A stretch of DNA of 40,633 nucleotides from Spirochaetaceae bacterium UBA5556 (GCA_002425765.1 DIMW01000006.1:181461-222093), one strand, 5' to 3'; shown: positions 24,500 through 33,528, numbered from the stretch's first letter. The notes: generated by a model from the letters alone, not told the origin. Numbers and translations: made by a program.

Positions 24500-25057
24500 A
24501 TGCGTCTTTTCGCCTCGCTGCCATTCCCTCCCCAAGCCCAAGAGCAGATCGCACACTATAGCCGTGCACTTGTGCCGGCCTTTAGCCGCGCGCATCCTTC
24601 CTGGGTACCGCAGGAAAACCTCCACTTGACACTTCATTTTTTCGGAGAGCTTGAAATAAAAGCCGCCACGACACTTCAGGTACTCTTAGAAGAATCCGCC
24701 CGGCCCTGTCCGCCGCTTCAGCTCACCACGGGGAAGCTTTCAGTCTTACCTTCTCCGAGAGCACCCCGAGTGCTCTATATCTCAACGGAAATTCAGCCGA
24801 CCGAACCTCTTGCGGAACTGGTCGACCGGCTGCGCGACGTCGCCTCGAGAATCGGCGCCGAAATCGATTCGCGGCCATGGAAGGCGCACCTCACATTGGC
24901 AAGACTCAAAACTCCCCTGATACCGGAACTTTCCTCGCTTCCCGCACCACCGGCGCTCGCATTCACCATCGATTCCTTTGCTCTCATGCAATCGAAACTC
25001 GGTCGTTCCGGCGCCATCTATTCCTGTCTTAGCCTCTATACGCTGTCTGGCAAGTAA
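24500..25057 (+). CDS. thpR: RNA 2',3'-cyclic phosphodiesterase (2H family)
   Basis: A 185-residue member of the LigT/ThpR family. The two catalytic HxTx motifs are HLTL at 42-45 and HLTL at 130-133. The start MRLFASLPFP is typical (family RLFIAL). It opens 2',3'-cyclic phosphate ends of RNA. It begins 7 nt after ttcA with no ribosome site; CATAAT lies 6 nt before the ATG. Together with ttcA it suggests a small RNA-maintenance cluster. Confidence 0.92.
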   Translation: MRLFASLPFPPQAQEQIAHYSRALVPAFSRAHPSWVPQENLHLTLHFFGELEIKAATTLQVLLEESARPCPPLQLTTGKLSVLPSPRAPRVLYISTEIQPTEPLAELVDRLRDVASRIGAEIDSRPWKAHLTLARLKTPLIPELSSLPAPPALAFTIDSFALMQSKLGRSGAIYSCLSLYTLSGK

Positions 25058-25091
25058 ACCCTTCATTTTATTCAAAACAGACTAACTTTTC

Positions 25092-25120
25092 TTGCTTTAC
25101 CTGCATGCTCTCATTACATT
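25092..25120 (+). promoter_or_regulatory. Putative promoter of the 46-residue protein
   Basis: TTGCTT (25092-25097), a 17-nt spacer and TACATT (25115-25120) lie 33 nt before the ATG at 25154. Confidence 0.5.
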
Positions 25121-25153
25121 AAAAATATTGAATGTTTTATTTGGAGGCACATA

Positions 25154-25294
25154 ATGAGCGATATCACAAAAAAGACAAAGAAAGAGGCAGAGCCAAAACC
25201 GCAGGAAGATCTTGATCCATGCGTAAAACCCCAGTCGCCAGAGTCAACGCGACTCAATGAAGATGAAGAGGCCTGCGACGACGGCGTAAAATAA
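25154..25294 (+). CDS. 46-residue highly charged hypothetical protein
   Basis: A small frame MSDITKKTKKEAEPKPQEDL followed by a C-terminal half holding two cysteines (DPCVKP and EEACDD), ending at TAA 25292-25294. GGAGG lies 6 nt before the ATG and a plausible promoter lies upstream, so it is likely translated. The N-terminal part is lysine-rich and the rest acidic; it is predicted to be disordered. I recognise no family. It ends 4 nt from the convergent lipid kinase gene. Too short for standard gene calls but well supported by signals. Confidence 0.65.
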   Translation: MSDITKKTKKEAEPKPQEDLDPCVKPQSPESTRLNEDEEACDDGVK

Positions 25295-25298
25295 GCAA

Positions 25299-26360
25299 TT
25301 ACGCAGGCACAAGCACATTGTACGCATTGCGAAGCTGCTCCATAACGAGCGGAAAATCGCATTTGGCGAGAATAACCGTTTCCCCGTCACACTGGAGAGG
25401 AAGGCGTTCGCTATATTCGATTAAAAGCTTGTCAGCCGTAAACTGTATCAGTTCAGGAATATTTTCGTGTCGCCCGTGCTCGATGGGGCCCTTTATGATA
25501 AGCTTTCTGAACAAACTCGTCTGAGCCACGGCGACACAATTGTACTCATTCGGAAGGATATTTTTATTTGAGCCATATTGCCGATTGCCGGAAGCGCCCA
25601 TGGCAACCAGTAAACGCGGCACGTTGGAAACAAGTATCTGTTTCTCTGCGTTCCAGGCTTTAAGGCCCATATCGACGACATTATATACGTGGTCGTAAAA
25701 AAGTGTGCCAACATCGACCCAGAATTTGTAGGAATCCCCCGGCATACTCCGTTTCAGGCGATTCGTCATATCGGCCACATACGCATCCAGGCCAATACTC
25801 GCGATATTGAACGAATAGCGTGGCAACGACCCCCCTTCTTCACTGGGGGTCACGCGCAGAGCTGGTCTGCGCTCAAATCTTGCAGGGCCAAGAAACCTCC
25901 CCAGCGCGGTAATCAAGGTCCTCCCCTCCGAGCCATCATTTCCTGTACCAAAGGGCAGCCGCACAATTCCGAACCGATCCTTCTCGGATTCAGGGAGAAG
26001 CGTAAGTCGCTCCGCGGTTTCAAGGCTTGTGCCATCGCCGCCTGCCGTGACAATGAGATGATATGAGTCTTTCCCGTTGGAGGGAGAACGGTCGAGTATG
26101 CGCTGGACAATCGCGGCGGCATGACCGCATCGCTCGGTAAGGTGCATCTTCAGACTGAATGGAGCGCCGCGTTCAGGCAGGCTGAGAGAGCGTTTCACAA
26201 TTTCCTTGAGTTCATTGAAACGCCTTTTTGAATGATGAATCCGACTGAAACCACCAGCTTTCGGATTGGCGATTACGTCGATAATAAGCGATTTATCCTG
26301 AAAAACAGGCGAGTGGGCGAATATCGCGTTGAGCCCCTCGGCCAAATCATCTGGCTTCAT
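25299..26360 (-). CDS. Diacylglycerol-kinase-family lipid kinase
   Basis: A 353-residue protein with the DAGK catalytic domain: NPKAGG at 32-37, the ATP-binding GGDGTS at 107-112 and PFGTGND near 135-141. Members phosphorylate diacylglycerol, sphingoid or related lipids. There is an unusual insertion around the middle (residues 185-260). Promoter TAGACA-17-TACAAT lies 10 nt before the ATG, so the leader is only about 4 nt. It lies downstream of the histidine kinase gene on the same strand but has its own promoter. Confidence 0.88.
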   Translation of the reverse strand: MKPDDLAEGLNAIFAHSPVFQDKSLIIDVIANPKAGGFSRIHHSKRRFNELKEIVKRSLSLPERGAPFSLKMHLTERCGHAAAIVQRILDRSPSNGKDSYHLIVTAGGDGTSLETAERLTLLPESEKDRFGIVRLPFGTGNDGSEGRTLITALGRFLGPARFERRPALRVTPSEEGGSLPRYSFNIASIGLDAYVADMTNRLKRSMPGDSYKFWVDVGTLFYDHVYNVVDMGLKAWNAEKQILVSNVPRLLVAMGASGNRQYGSNKNILPNEYNCVAVAQTSLFRKLIIKGPIEHGRHENIPELIQFTADKLLIEYSERLPLQCDGETVILAKCDFPLVMEQLRNAYNVLVPA

Positions 26361-26370
26361 ACCGTACCTG

Positions 26371-26399
26371 ATTGTATGCTGACGCTTTTATTCTGTCTA
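26371..26399 (-). promoter_or_regulatory. Promoter of the lipid kinase gene (near-leaderless)
   Basis: On the minus strand TAGACA (26399-26394), a 17-nt spacer and TACAAT (26376-26371) lie 10 nt before the start codon. Confidence 0.7.
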
Positions 26400-26428
26400 T
26401 GACGGGCAAAATATCTTCCGGGATGATG

Positions 26429-29400
26429 TTACATTGTGTCGCCGAACTGCTCTTGTTCGGCGTCTTCTTTGGGGAACTTTGCGCTTATTTCATCTATAGC
26501 CTTCTTGACATAATGGATATCGTCGCCCCCAAAATCGATTTTCGGAACGAGCCTGGAGAAAAATGGCTTTACAAAGTGTTCCATGCGCGAAACTTCCTGT
26601 TCGTACTTGGAAACATGGTCCATCATCATCACCGTGCAGGGCAAGGGTTTGCTATAACTGCCGATAATCTCAAAACCGAGCTTCTCGTACATCTTTATCA
26701 GTTTCGTTTCATCGGCAAACACGTCAAGGAAAATCCTCTTGGCCCCCCGTCCCCGCGCATAGAGATAGGCGAGCGCCATGATACTGAATGGTATGAGGCT
26801 CCCACGCTCCTCTTTTGATACGGCGAGTCTATCGATCTCCGCATAGAGACTGCCATCGAGATACCGGGCAATACTGAAATTTTCCTCGATCGGCACATGC
26901 CCTTCCTCTTCGCTCAGATGTAAGGTCACGGTACCGATCGGCTGAAGTCCCTTATACGCAAGAATATGATAGGCAATTTCGTCGGGTCTGCGGCGTATCG
27001 TCTCCTCCTGATAGCCTTTTTCTCCTACCAACACCTTGCGCTGCAGATAGAAACTATCCTCGAACTGGCGAAGCTCCCTGGCGTGAACGAGGTGAACCCT
27101 ATCTTTGTCTTCGTCGGCGGACGGGAGGATGACGGTAAAAGTCGTCCCCTTCCCTTCCTGACTGTCGATAAGGATGCGCCCGCCATACTTAGTGACAATA
27201 TGATGCGCGATGCTAAGGCCCAGGCCGGTACCCGCGCCGGCCTCTTTGGTCGTAAAAAATGGATTGAATATCTTGTCGAGGTTCTCTCTTTCGATGCCCA
27301 TGCCGGTATCCTGAACCGTCACCGCGACATCATCGCCCTCCTGCTTACATGAGAGCGTCAGAATACCGTCGCTGTTCATAGCCTGCACGGCATTCACAAT
27401 GAGATTCAGAAACACCTGTTGAAGCTCAGTCGGATTTGCGAGAACATCATGGACGGAATCATACGATTTCCGCACCACAATCGTCCCGAAATCAATGCCG
27501 CGCATCGCCATTTTTAAAGAATTTTCGAGAATATTGACAATACTGAGCATCTCGGCACTGGTCCGGGTTTTTCTCGAATAGGCCATGAGGTCTTTGATGA
27601 CATCCGCGGCGCTCTGGGCATAGCGGATGATATCCGAGGTATATTCGCGGAGCGCACTGCCTTCAGACGTTTCGGGAAGCATGAGGTCGGCGGTTCCCAA
27701 AATTCCTCCAAGCGGGTTGTTGATCTCGTGCGCGATCCCCGAAACCAGAGTCCCGATTCCCGCCAGTTTTTCTGACTGAATGAGTTCTTCCTGCAGAGTT
27801 TTCTGTTTCGTAATGTCCTGGAAGAATTCGATAAACGAACCTATAGAGCCCTGCGGCGCGGGAATCGAATAAAAGTTAAGCGAAAATGTAAGTTGAGTAC
27901 GATCATCCTGCTTCTCGGAGCTGAACGGGAGTTTCGTGTGAAGACAATCCTGGGCAAGACACTCGGCACAAGGACGGTCACGGTTAAAATATGCTTTGTA
28001 GCACTTTGACCCTATAAGTTCTTCCTGCGGTTTTTCAAAATACCGCAGGGCTGCGTAGTTTGCCGTAACAATATTGTAATTGATGTCCTGGATCGAAATC
28101 GGGGTCGCAATTCCGTCGAAAAACGCTTCGAGCTTATTTCTGCTCAGCGCGAGCTCTTCATTTGTTTCCTGAAGGCGTCTCTGCTGCTGCCGCAACCGTT
28201 CAAAACTTATCGCGTTTTCCATAGCCACAGAAGCCTGGTCCGTGAGGAACTGCAGTATCTCAAGGTCATATTGGTTGTAATAATCCTTCTCAATCCGCGG
28301 GCCCAAAATAATAAATCCATTGAGCCTTTCCTTGAATTTTAATGGAAGCACGAGGCTTGCAGAGACTTCTTCATGTTCCTCGCCCTTTGTAAGCCGAATT
28401 GTGATAATCCGCTGAGGATACGTCTGACTCTGCTGAATCGTGCGCATTTGGTAGGATTGAATAAACTGGTCTGTTCTCGGAACAATGACATGCTCTGTCG
28501 AGTTCTCCTCCGCTCCATCCGCAAAAACGAGTCCTTTGGAGGCAACGATTCGGAAATGTCGCGCATTGTAGTCATTCATAAGCACAAAGGCCCAATCAAG
28601 CTTAAAGGTCGAAAGAACATTGTCGACAGTGAGTTTCGCAAGATCCTCCAGACTTACAATGGAAGTAAGATCGGCGGAAAATTTGCGCAATTCCTTATAA
28701 TACAAAAAGCTTTTCCCACCATACAGCCTTTCGAGCAAGGTCTGGGTGGCGGTGCGCAGTGGCGCTAAAAAGAGCGCCGAGACAACCCCTAAACATACTG
28801 ACAATAACACCAGTTCAGAAAATGGAACCAGCCGGTCAAGCGCGAATACCGGCACGAAGAAGAACATGTATATGAAGGTTGAAAAAAGCACAACCAGAAT
28901 CGTAAGAAAGACATTGAGCACTATGGCCGAATAGTGTACGATCCTGTATTTATAAACGCTAAAGAAAATTATCACTGCATTTATTGTCGCGGCCAACAGG
29001 TCAATAGGGTATCGCCCAAGGGAGGTATAGAGGTTGGTGGCGATACCTAAAAGCATGATCACAACCCCCGTCACCACAAGCCGCAGAGAGCGATTTAAAA
29101 ATTTGTCCTTATTGGTCCTCAACTCCCAAAGAACAAGGAAGATCGCAAGGACGAGATAAAAATACGACAGCGAATACGCAATAATCGCGCCAGGGCCAAG
29201 CGTATAATGGAATACGTTGCCTTCAAAACCAGCCTCAGTCACGATTGAACCGGAAAAATTCAGGTATAATAAAAAGCCATAGATGATATACCCGACATAG
29301 AGAAAGATTCGATATCTATGTTTTTCAGTCCTTGAAAAATAGATAAGTGTTGCGAAAACGGTAATGGGGCCGCCAAGGAGCCCCACGAGCATGACCCTGT

Positions 29401-29596
29401 TCCAGACAAGCGGAGTAAAAATCCCCGTGTTGGCATGCATCATGAAAGAGCCAAAACTCCAAAGCGCCATAAAGCTCATGTATTGGAGGAACGACAGGTT
29501 TACTCGCTCTTTTTTGTTCGCCAGGCCAAAAATGATAAAGGGTATATAGATGCAAAACGACAACGCAGGAATAAGCGACGAAACATCCAATATCAT
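26429..29596 (-). CDS. Multi-domain membrane histidine kinase with C-terminal GNAT / N-acyl-amino-acid-synthase-like domain
   Basis: A 1055-residue protein. Residues 1-290 hold about eight or nine hydrophobic segments resembling the 7TM sensor module of histidine kinases. A GAF-like domain covers about 305-465, a coiled coil 465-490 and a PAS domain 490-600 with a cysteine cluster (C532, C543, C546, C551). HisKA has the phosphorylated H623 in GIAHEINNPLGG. The ATPase domain (700-826) has N735, DTGMGI and GTGLGL. After it comes an extra ~165-residue domain (835-1000) with AEIDRLAVSKEERG at 919-932 and a GAKRIFLDVFADETKLIKMYEKLGFE helix-strand pattern typical of GNAT acyltransferases, closest in feel to FeeM and the exosortase-associated acyltransferases. 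GGGAG lies 7 nt before the ATG. The kinase call is certain; the acyl-transfer role is inferred. Confidence 0.88.
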   Translation of the reverse strand: MILDVSSLIPALSFCIYIPFIIFGLANKKERVNLSFLQYMSFMALWSFGSFMMHANTGIFTPLVWNRVMLVGLLGGPITVFATLIYFSRTEKHRYRIFLYVGYIIYGFLLYLNFSGSIVTEAGFEGNVFHYTLGPGAIIAYSLSYFYLVLAIFLVLWELRTNKDKFLNRSLRLVVTGVVIMLLGIATNLYTSLGRYPIDLLAATINAVIIFFSVYKYRIVHYSAIVLNVFLTILVVLFSTFIYMFFFVPVFALDRLVPFSELVLLSVCLGVVSALFLAPLRTATQTLLERLYGGKSFLYYKELRKFSADLTSIVSLEDLAKLTVDNVLSTFKLDWAFVLMNDYNARHFRIVASKGLVFADGAEENSTEHVIVPRTDQFIQSYQMRTIQQSQTYPQRIITIRLTKGEEHEEVSASLVLPLKFKERLNGFIILGPRIEKDYYNQYDLEILQFLTDQASVAMENAISFERLRQQQRRLQETNEELALSRNKLEAFFDGIATPISIQDINYNIVTANYAALRYFEKPQEELIGSKCYKAYFNRDRPCAECLAQDCLHTKLPFSSEKQDDRTQLTFSLNFYSIPAPQGSIGSFIEFFQDITKQKTLQEELIQSEKLAGIGTLVSGIAHEINNPLGGILGTADLMLPETSEGSALREYTSDIIRYAQSAADVIKDLMAYSRKTRTSAEMLSIVNILENSLKMAMRGIDFGTIVVRKSYDSVHDVLANPTELQQVFLNLIVNAVQAMNSDGILTLSCKQEGDDVAVTVQDTGMGIERENLDKIFNPFFTTKEAGAGTGLGLSIAHHIVTKYGGRILIDSQEGKGTTFTVILPSADEDKDRVHLVHARELRQFEDSFYLQRKVLVGEKGYQEETIRRRPDEIAYHILAYKGLQPIGTVTLHLSEEEGHVPIEENFSIARYLDGSLYAEIDRLAVSKEERGSLIPFSIMALAYLYARGRGAKRIFLDVFADETKLIKMYEKLGFEIIGSYSKPLPCTVMMMDHVSKYEQEVSRMEHFVKPFFSRLVPKIDFGGDDIHYVKKAIDEISAKFPKEDAEQEQFGDTM

Positions 29597-29664
29597 CGAA
29601 CTGCTCCCATGTAGTGCACGATATATGGAAAATTTGTGGATACTATAGCATAGTAGTATACAGA

Positions 29665-30252
29665 ATGGTATCCATTATCTCTATTCCCTTCGGTTTTATA
29701 ATACTGATGCTCGCGGAGTGGCGCTATATGCGCCTCTCACAAAACAAGTCGGGGAAAAACAAACCAGAATATTCTCCTTTACCTTTGCCGGGGCATACGG
29801 CGCTGCAAGCCCTGGGATACGTTCTCATTGCGCTCGGTATGTTTTTCGCGCTTCTTGGACGCACACAGAATATGAGGCTGCCGGAATATATGCGCACAAT
29901 CTTTCTCTTTTTGGCCCTTTCAGGCGGCGGTCTTCTAGTCTGGACTGTCTTTTTGGAAATTCCGCTCGGTGTAAAAAAATATAAAGTACTGGCCGGCCAC
30001 GCCTATACACAGGGAAGTTACGGCAAGTGCAGGCATCCGGGGTTCTGGTGTTTTTTGCTGTCTTCAATGAGTCTTGCACTTTGGGCGAACGATTTTCTTA
30101 TTTTAATCGTTTTTTCCATTGCAAATGTTCTCAATCTGCTTCTCATTTCATTACAAGATCAGTATACTTTTCCCGTGCAGTTTGTGGATTATCGCGAATA
30201 TGCAAGAAAGGTGCCCTTTCTTCTTCCCCATTTTAGAAGACAGCACCGGTAA
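29665..30252 (+). CDS. ICMT/PEMT-like membrane methyltransferase
   Basis: A 195-residue protein with four to five membrane segments. GKCRHPGFW at 121-129 and the C-terminal VDYREYARKVPFLLP match the isoprenylcysteine carboxyl methyltransferase / phospholipid methyltransferase fold, where the RHP motif and C-terminal helices bind S-adenosylmethionine. The bacterial substrates of such proteins are mostly unknown. Start at 29665 is chosen because the earlier GTG (29614) gives a non-hydrophobic extension; neither has a ribosome site. It is divergent from the histidine kinase and 24 nt ahead of the HD-GYP regulator, probably in one operon. Confidence 0.7.
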   Translation: MVSIISIPFGFIILMLAEWRYMRLSQNKSGKNKPEYSPLPLPGHTALQALGYVLIALGMFFALLGRTQNMRLPEYMRTIFLFLALSGGGLLVWTVFLEIPLGVKKYKVLAGHAYTQGSYGKCRHPGFWCFLLSSMSLALWANDFLILIVFSIANVLNLLLISLQDQYTFPVQFVDYREYARKVPFLLPHFRRQHR

Positions 30253-30275
30253 ACCCTGTTGCGCATGAGGATTGG

Positions 30276-31382
30276 ATGGATACTGATCAAAAACGAATGG
30301 TGCTTGTTGTTGAAGATGATGCATCGATGCAAAAAGTCCTCTCTATAAGTATGCAAAAAATGGGCTACAATTTTGCCGTAGCGAAAAACGGACGGGAAGC
30401 CCTCGATCTCATAGAGAGCGGCGATATCTCTCCTGACGCCATTCTGCTCGATATCCGCATGCCAGTCATGTCCGGATTGGCCGTATTGCCCAAAATAAGA
30501 ATCATTCTCCCTACTGTGCCCGTAATAATGCTCACGGCTTTTGGCGACCTCGATACAGGTCTGGCGGCGATGAAGGCCGGCGCGTTCGATTATCTGGTCA
30601 AGCCGAGTTCCCTTGGGAAGATACGAGAGACGCTTCAAAAAGCATTTTCATATCGTGAAATCGTGGAGATGAAGGCAGAAGAAGAGCGAAGAAAAGAACG
30701 GCATCGCATCGAACTGGAAAGAAAGGTTGAATCAAACTATCAAGAACTCGGCGATGTGTACGATAAGCTGAAAAAAATGAATTTGCAAACCGCCTATGCG
30801 CTTGCCGAAACTATTGAGGCTAAAGACCGCTATACGCAGGGGCACTGCGAGCGCGTCCGCTGGTTGAGCTCGCTCATAGGAAAAAACATGCACCTCCCCG
30901 ATGAGGAAATTGAACAGCTTGAGTATGCGGCGCTCTTGCACGACATCGGAAAAATCGGTATCCCCGACAGTATTTTGAACAAAGAGGGGCCTCTCGATGA
31001 ACGAGAGCGCCAGATCATCCGCATGCACCCTATCATCGGCGCACAAATTCTCTCCACCGTAGAATTTTTCGAAAAAGCGGCGGCTGCGGTCCGGCATCAT
31101 CATGAGCGCTGGGACGGCAAAGGCTACCCCGATGGCGTTGAAGGTGAAAGAATCGATCCTCTTGCGAGGATTATTTCGCTCGCGGACACTCTCGATGCGA
31201 TGGCAACCTCGCGTCCATACCGCACCGCACTCAGTTTCGATGAAGTGCTCCAGGAAATCCATGCGATGCGCGGTACACAGTTCGCGCCCGACGTCGTCGA
31301 TATTTTCTTCGCGACCGATCTGGATAAGATGTATCTAAAAAAACTTCAGGAAGAGATCAGCAAGAAAAAGAACAAATCATAG
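30276..31382 (+). CDS. HD-GYP response regulator (probable cyclic-di-GMP phosphodiesterase)
   Basis: A 368-residue protein. The receiver domain (8-125) has E13/D14/D15, phosphoacceptor D59 (LLDIRMP) and K109 (LVKP). A charged coiled coil spans about 128-170. The HD-GYP domain has HDIGKIGIPD from 222 and HHHERWDGKGYPDG at 274-287, all metal- and substrate-binding residues intact, so it should hydrolyse cyclic-di-GMP to GMP. GAGGA lies about 5 nt before the ATG. It probably receives phosphate from the divergent histidine kinase next door, and follows the methyltransferase gene by 24 nt. Confidence 0.92.
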   Translation: MDTDQKRMVLVVEDDASMQKVLSISMQKMGYNFAVAKNGREALDLIESGDISPDAILLDIRMPVMSGLAVLPKIRIILPTVPVIMLTAFGDLDTGLAAMKAGAFDYLVKPSSLGKIRETLQKAFSYREIVEMKAEEERRKERHRIELERKVESNYQELGDVYDKLKKMNLQTAYALAETIEAKDRYTQGHCERVRWLSSLIGKNMHLPDEEIEQLEYAALLHDIGKIGIPDSILNKEGPLDERERQIIRMHPIIGAQILSTVEFFEKAAAAVRHHHERWDGKGYPDGVEGERIDPLARIISLADTLDAMATSRPYRTALSFDEVLQEIHAMRGTQFAPDVVDIFFATDLDKMYLKKLQEEISKKKNKS

Positions 31383-31408
31383 GCGCGTAAGGTCTGGTGT
31401 CCGCAAGA

Positions 31409-32425
31409 TCAGAACCGATATACAAAACGTCCCTGAATGGTCTCGCCGCTCTTATTCCAGAACGATGATCTCTTAAAGCCGTAGAGCACGGCCGCGTCGA
31501 TGTCGGAATCTCCAGAGGATTGCAACAGCTCCACCCCTCGGAGCTGACGGTCTTTTGTCACCGAAAATCCTATCACCACAGGATTCAGAGTTCGGCCAGT
31601 CTTATAATCCGCGCGTTCGGCGTCATAGCCCGCGTCTTCAAGCATCTCCCAAAGTTTTTCCCGCACCTCGAGCGGAACGGCATTCATAAGCCGGTATTCG
31701 TTGCCGCTTTTTGTGTAATAATTCAGGAAAGCGCGTTTACGGGAATCAGCGGAGGTGACCAGCGTGCTTGGGGGAATAATTTCATTGGGTATGGCATTGA
31801 AGAGTTCGACGGGGACAACCGATGGCAGGGGCATCCCCAAATAAATAGGCACATAGAGGCTCTGCCCGACGGTCTCTGATGAGCCGCCCAGTGTCGTTTC
31901 AACGGTATTGCCCTTTTCCGCTTTCGTAATGCGCACCGCCTCACCCGTGCCCCAGGGGACTTGCCCCTCGCCAGGCGACAACACCGAGGATTCGCTCGAG
32001 CTTATGCGCGAGCCCGGACCCCGTTCACCCGGGGTCCATGGCGTCACCGGTTCCTGCACTGCGGGAGTGACAGGGGCCGGCGTCGGTTCCGCCTGCGGTG
32101 AGGGCGCTGGGATGGCCGGCGCGGACTGCGCCGCGACTTGGGTCTGTTGTTTGGGCGCGGGCTGAGGCGGCGGAGCTGGCTTTTCAGCGACAACCGCCGG
32201 TTCCTTCTTTTCCACAGGCGAGCCTTTGCCCACATCGGTGACCACGGGCCCCTGAATGTTGACAATCAGTGTCTTATTGCTGAAATCAAGGTTTTGAGGA
32301 TGAAAGAGGTCGAACAGGAAGGCGGCGCCGAAAAGGAGGGCGTATATCCCAAGCGCGAGGGCATAGGAGATAATGGTCCTTTTCCGCTGTTCCCGCTCGG
32401 CGTAAGTGGGGGCTCCTCCGGTCAT
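31409..32425 (-). CDS. TonB-like energy-transducing protein
   Basis: A 338-residue protein. One transmembrane helix (about 18-40) is followed by a long proline- and alanine-rich linker (about 75-135) that can span the periplasm, and a C-terminal domain ending in GRFVYRF that matches the TonB fold (VVIGFSVTKDRQLRGVELLQSSGDSDIDAAVLYGFKR). It carries proton-motive energy from ExbBD to outer-membrane receptors. The ATG overlaps the exbD stop (ATGA), so it is translationally coupled. The region between linker and TonB domain (about 190-255) is unusually long. Confidence 0.86.
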   Translation of the reverse strand: MTGGAPTYAEREQRKRTIISYALALGIYALLFGAAFLFDLFHPQNLDFSNKTLIVNIQGPVVTDVGKGSPVEKKEPAVVAEKPAPPPQPAPKQQTQVAAQSAPAIPAPSPQAEPTPAPVTPAVQEPVTPWTPGERGPGSRISSSESSVLSPGEGQVPWGTGEAVRITKAEKGNTVETTLGGSSETVGQSLYVPIYLGMPLPSVVPVELFNAIPNEIIPPSTLVTSADSRKRAFLNYYTKSGNEYRLMNAVPLEVREKLWEMLEDAGYDAERADYKTGRTLNPVVIGFSVTKDRQLRGVELLQSSGDSDIDAAVLYGFKRSSFWNKSGETIQGRFVYRF

Positions 32426-32838
32426 TGCACCACCTTATCTTTTCGCGTGATGAGACCGACATTCTCGACGCCATTCAACCGCAATGCGTCGAGTACGGAG
32501 ATGATCAGCTGATATTCGGCGCCCGAGCGCCCTTCGAGCACCGCCCGAATCTGTTTCGCGTCCGAACCGCTCACTCGCTTTCGCAAGACCGGCTCGAGAC
32601 CAGCAAGATTGGTCTTTGTCTTATCGACATATATCTCGTTCGAGGACACGACGACCACTCTCAGTTCGGGAGTGGCGATGGACTGCGCCGTCTGGGAAGC
32701 GGGAAGCTGCAGTATGATGCCGGGAGAAGTCTTGAAAGTCGTAGTTATCATGAAAAAGATCACCAACTGCAGAACAATATCGATCAGCGGCGTCAGATCG
32801 AAATTTATCTTCGGCGTAAGCTTTCGATCGCGGGCCAT
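32422..32838 (-). CDS. exbD: Biopolymer transporter ExbD/TolR
   Basis: A 138-residue protein with one N-terminal transmembrane helix. LTPLIDIVLQLVIFFMITT carries the essential membrane aspartate (D20). The rest is the periplasmic domain. Two adjacent ATG codons overlap the exbB stop; the second (32838) is preferred as AAGGAGG ends 4 nt before it, against 1 nt for the first (32841). It forms the proton channel with ExbB. Confidence 0.93.
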   Translation of the reverse strand: MARDRKLTPKINFDLTPLIDIVLQLVIFFMITTTFKTSPGIILQLPASQTAQSIATPELRVVVVSSNEIYVDKTKTNLAGLEPVLRKRVSGSDAKQIRAVLEGRSGAEYQLIISVLDALRLNGVENVGLITRKDKVVQ

Positions 32839-33479
32839 CATGCCTCCTTCGAGGGCTTTTCCTCATTCTTGTCGCTGTAGCTGGAAATGAGATTCACGAG
32901 GCCGTTCACCTGTGTTTCGAGACGGGTGAGAATGAGGTTCACCCTTGAAGCGAAATAGTTATAAAACATGATGACCGGGATTGCGACGACAAGGCCGCCC
33001 ACGGTCGTGATCAGCGCTTCCGCGACGCCGCTCGCCAGCGCGGCGGGATCGCTGACCGCGCCGAATTTGCCGAGCACGCCGAACGCCTTCATGGTGCCGG
33101 TGACGGTGCCCAGAAGGCCGAGAAGCGTTGAAATGTTGGATATAGTACCTAATGTCGTCATTCCCCGCTCGAGATTCACGGCTTCCATCGAGGCGGCATC
33201 TTTTAAAAGCTCGCGCTGGAGGTACTCAGGCTGATTTCTGTTTTCAATGCCCACTTTGAGCAGAGTCGAAAATGGTGACACATTCTGGTCGCATATTGCG
33301 AGCGCCTCGGAATAATGGCCCTCCATCAGACTTGTTTTGATACGAAGGAAAAGCTTTTCCTCATCGATCGAAATGCGTCGCAAATACAGCAAGCGTTCGA
33401 TGATGATCGCAAGCGCCACCACTGAGAGCGCCATGATAACCCAAAGGATCGGTCCGCCTTTGCTGATGAAATCTAACAT
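32838..33479 (-). CDS. exbB: MotA/TolQ/ExbB proton channel family protein
   Basis: A 213-residue membrane protein with three hydrophobic segments (about 8-28, 110-135 and 150-172). GLLGTVTGTMKAF and ALITTVGGLVVAIPVIMFYNYF are the conserved channel motifs. ATG 33479 is preferred over GTG 33485 because AAGGAG lies 5 nt upstream of it and would overlap the GTG. It is the first gene of the exbB-exbD-tonB operon, whose genes overlap end to start. Confidence 0.94.
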   Translation of the reverse strand: MLDFISKGGPILWVIMALSVVALAIIIERLLYLRRISIDEEKLFLRIKTSLMEGHYSEALAICDQNVSPFSTLLKVGIENRNQPEYLQRELLKDAASMEAVNLERGMTTLGTISNISTLLGLLGTVTGTMKAFGVLGKFGAVSDPAALASGVAEALITTVGGLVVAIPVIMFYNYFASRVNLILTRLETQVNGLVNLISSYSDKNEEKPSKEA

Positions 33480-33528
33480 GTCCACTCCTTGGAATAAATA
33501 TCAGCACCTAAAAAATATATCGCTCAAT

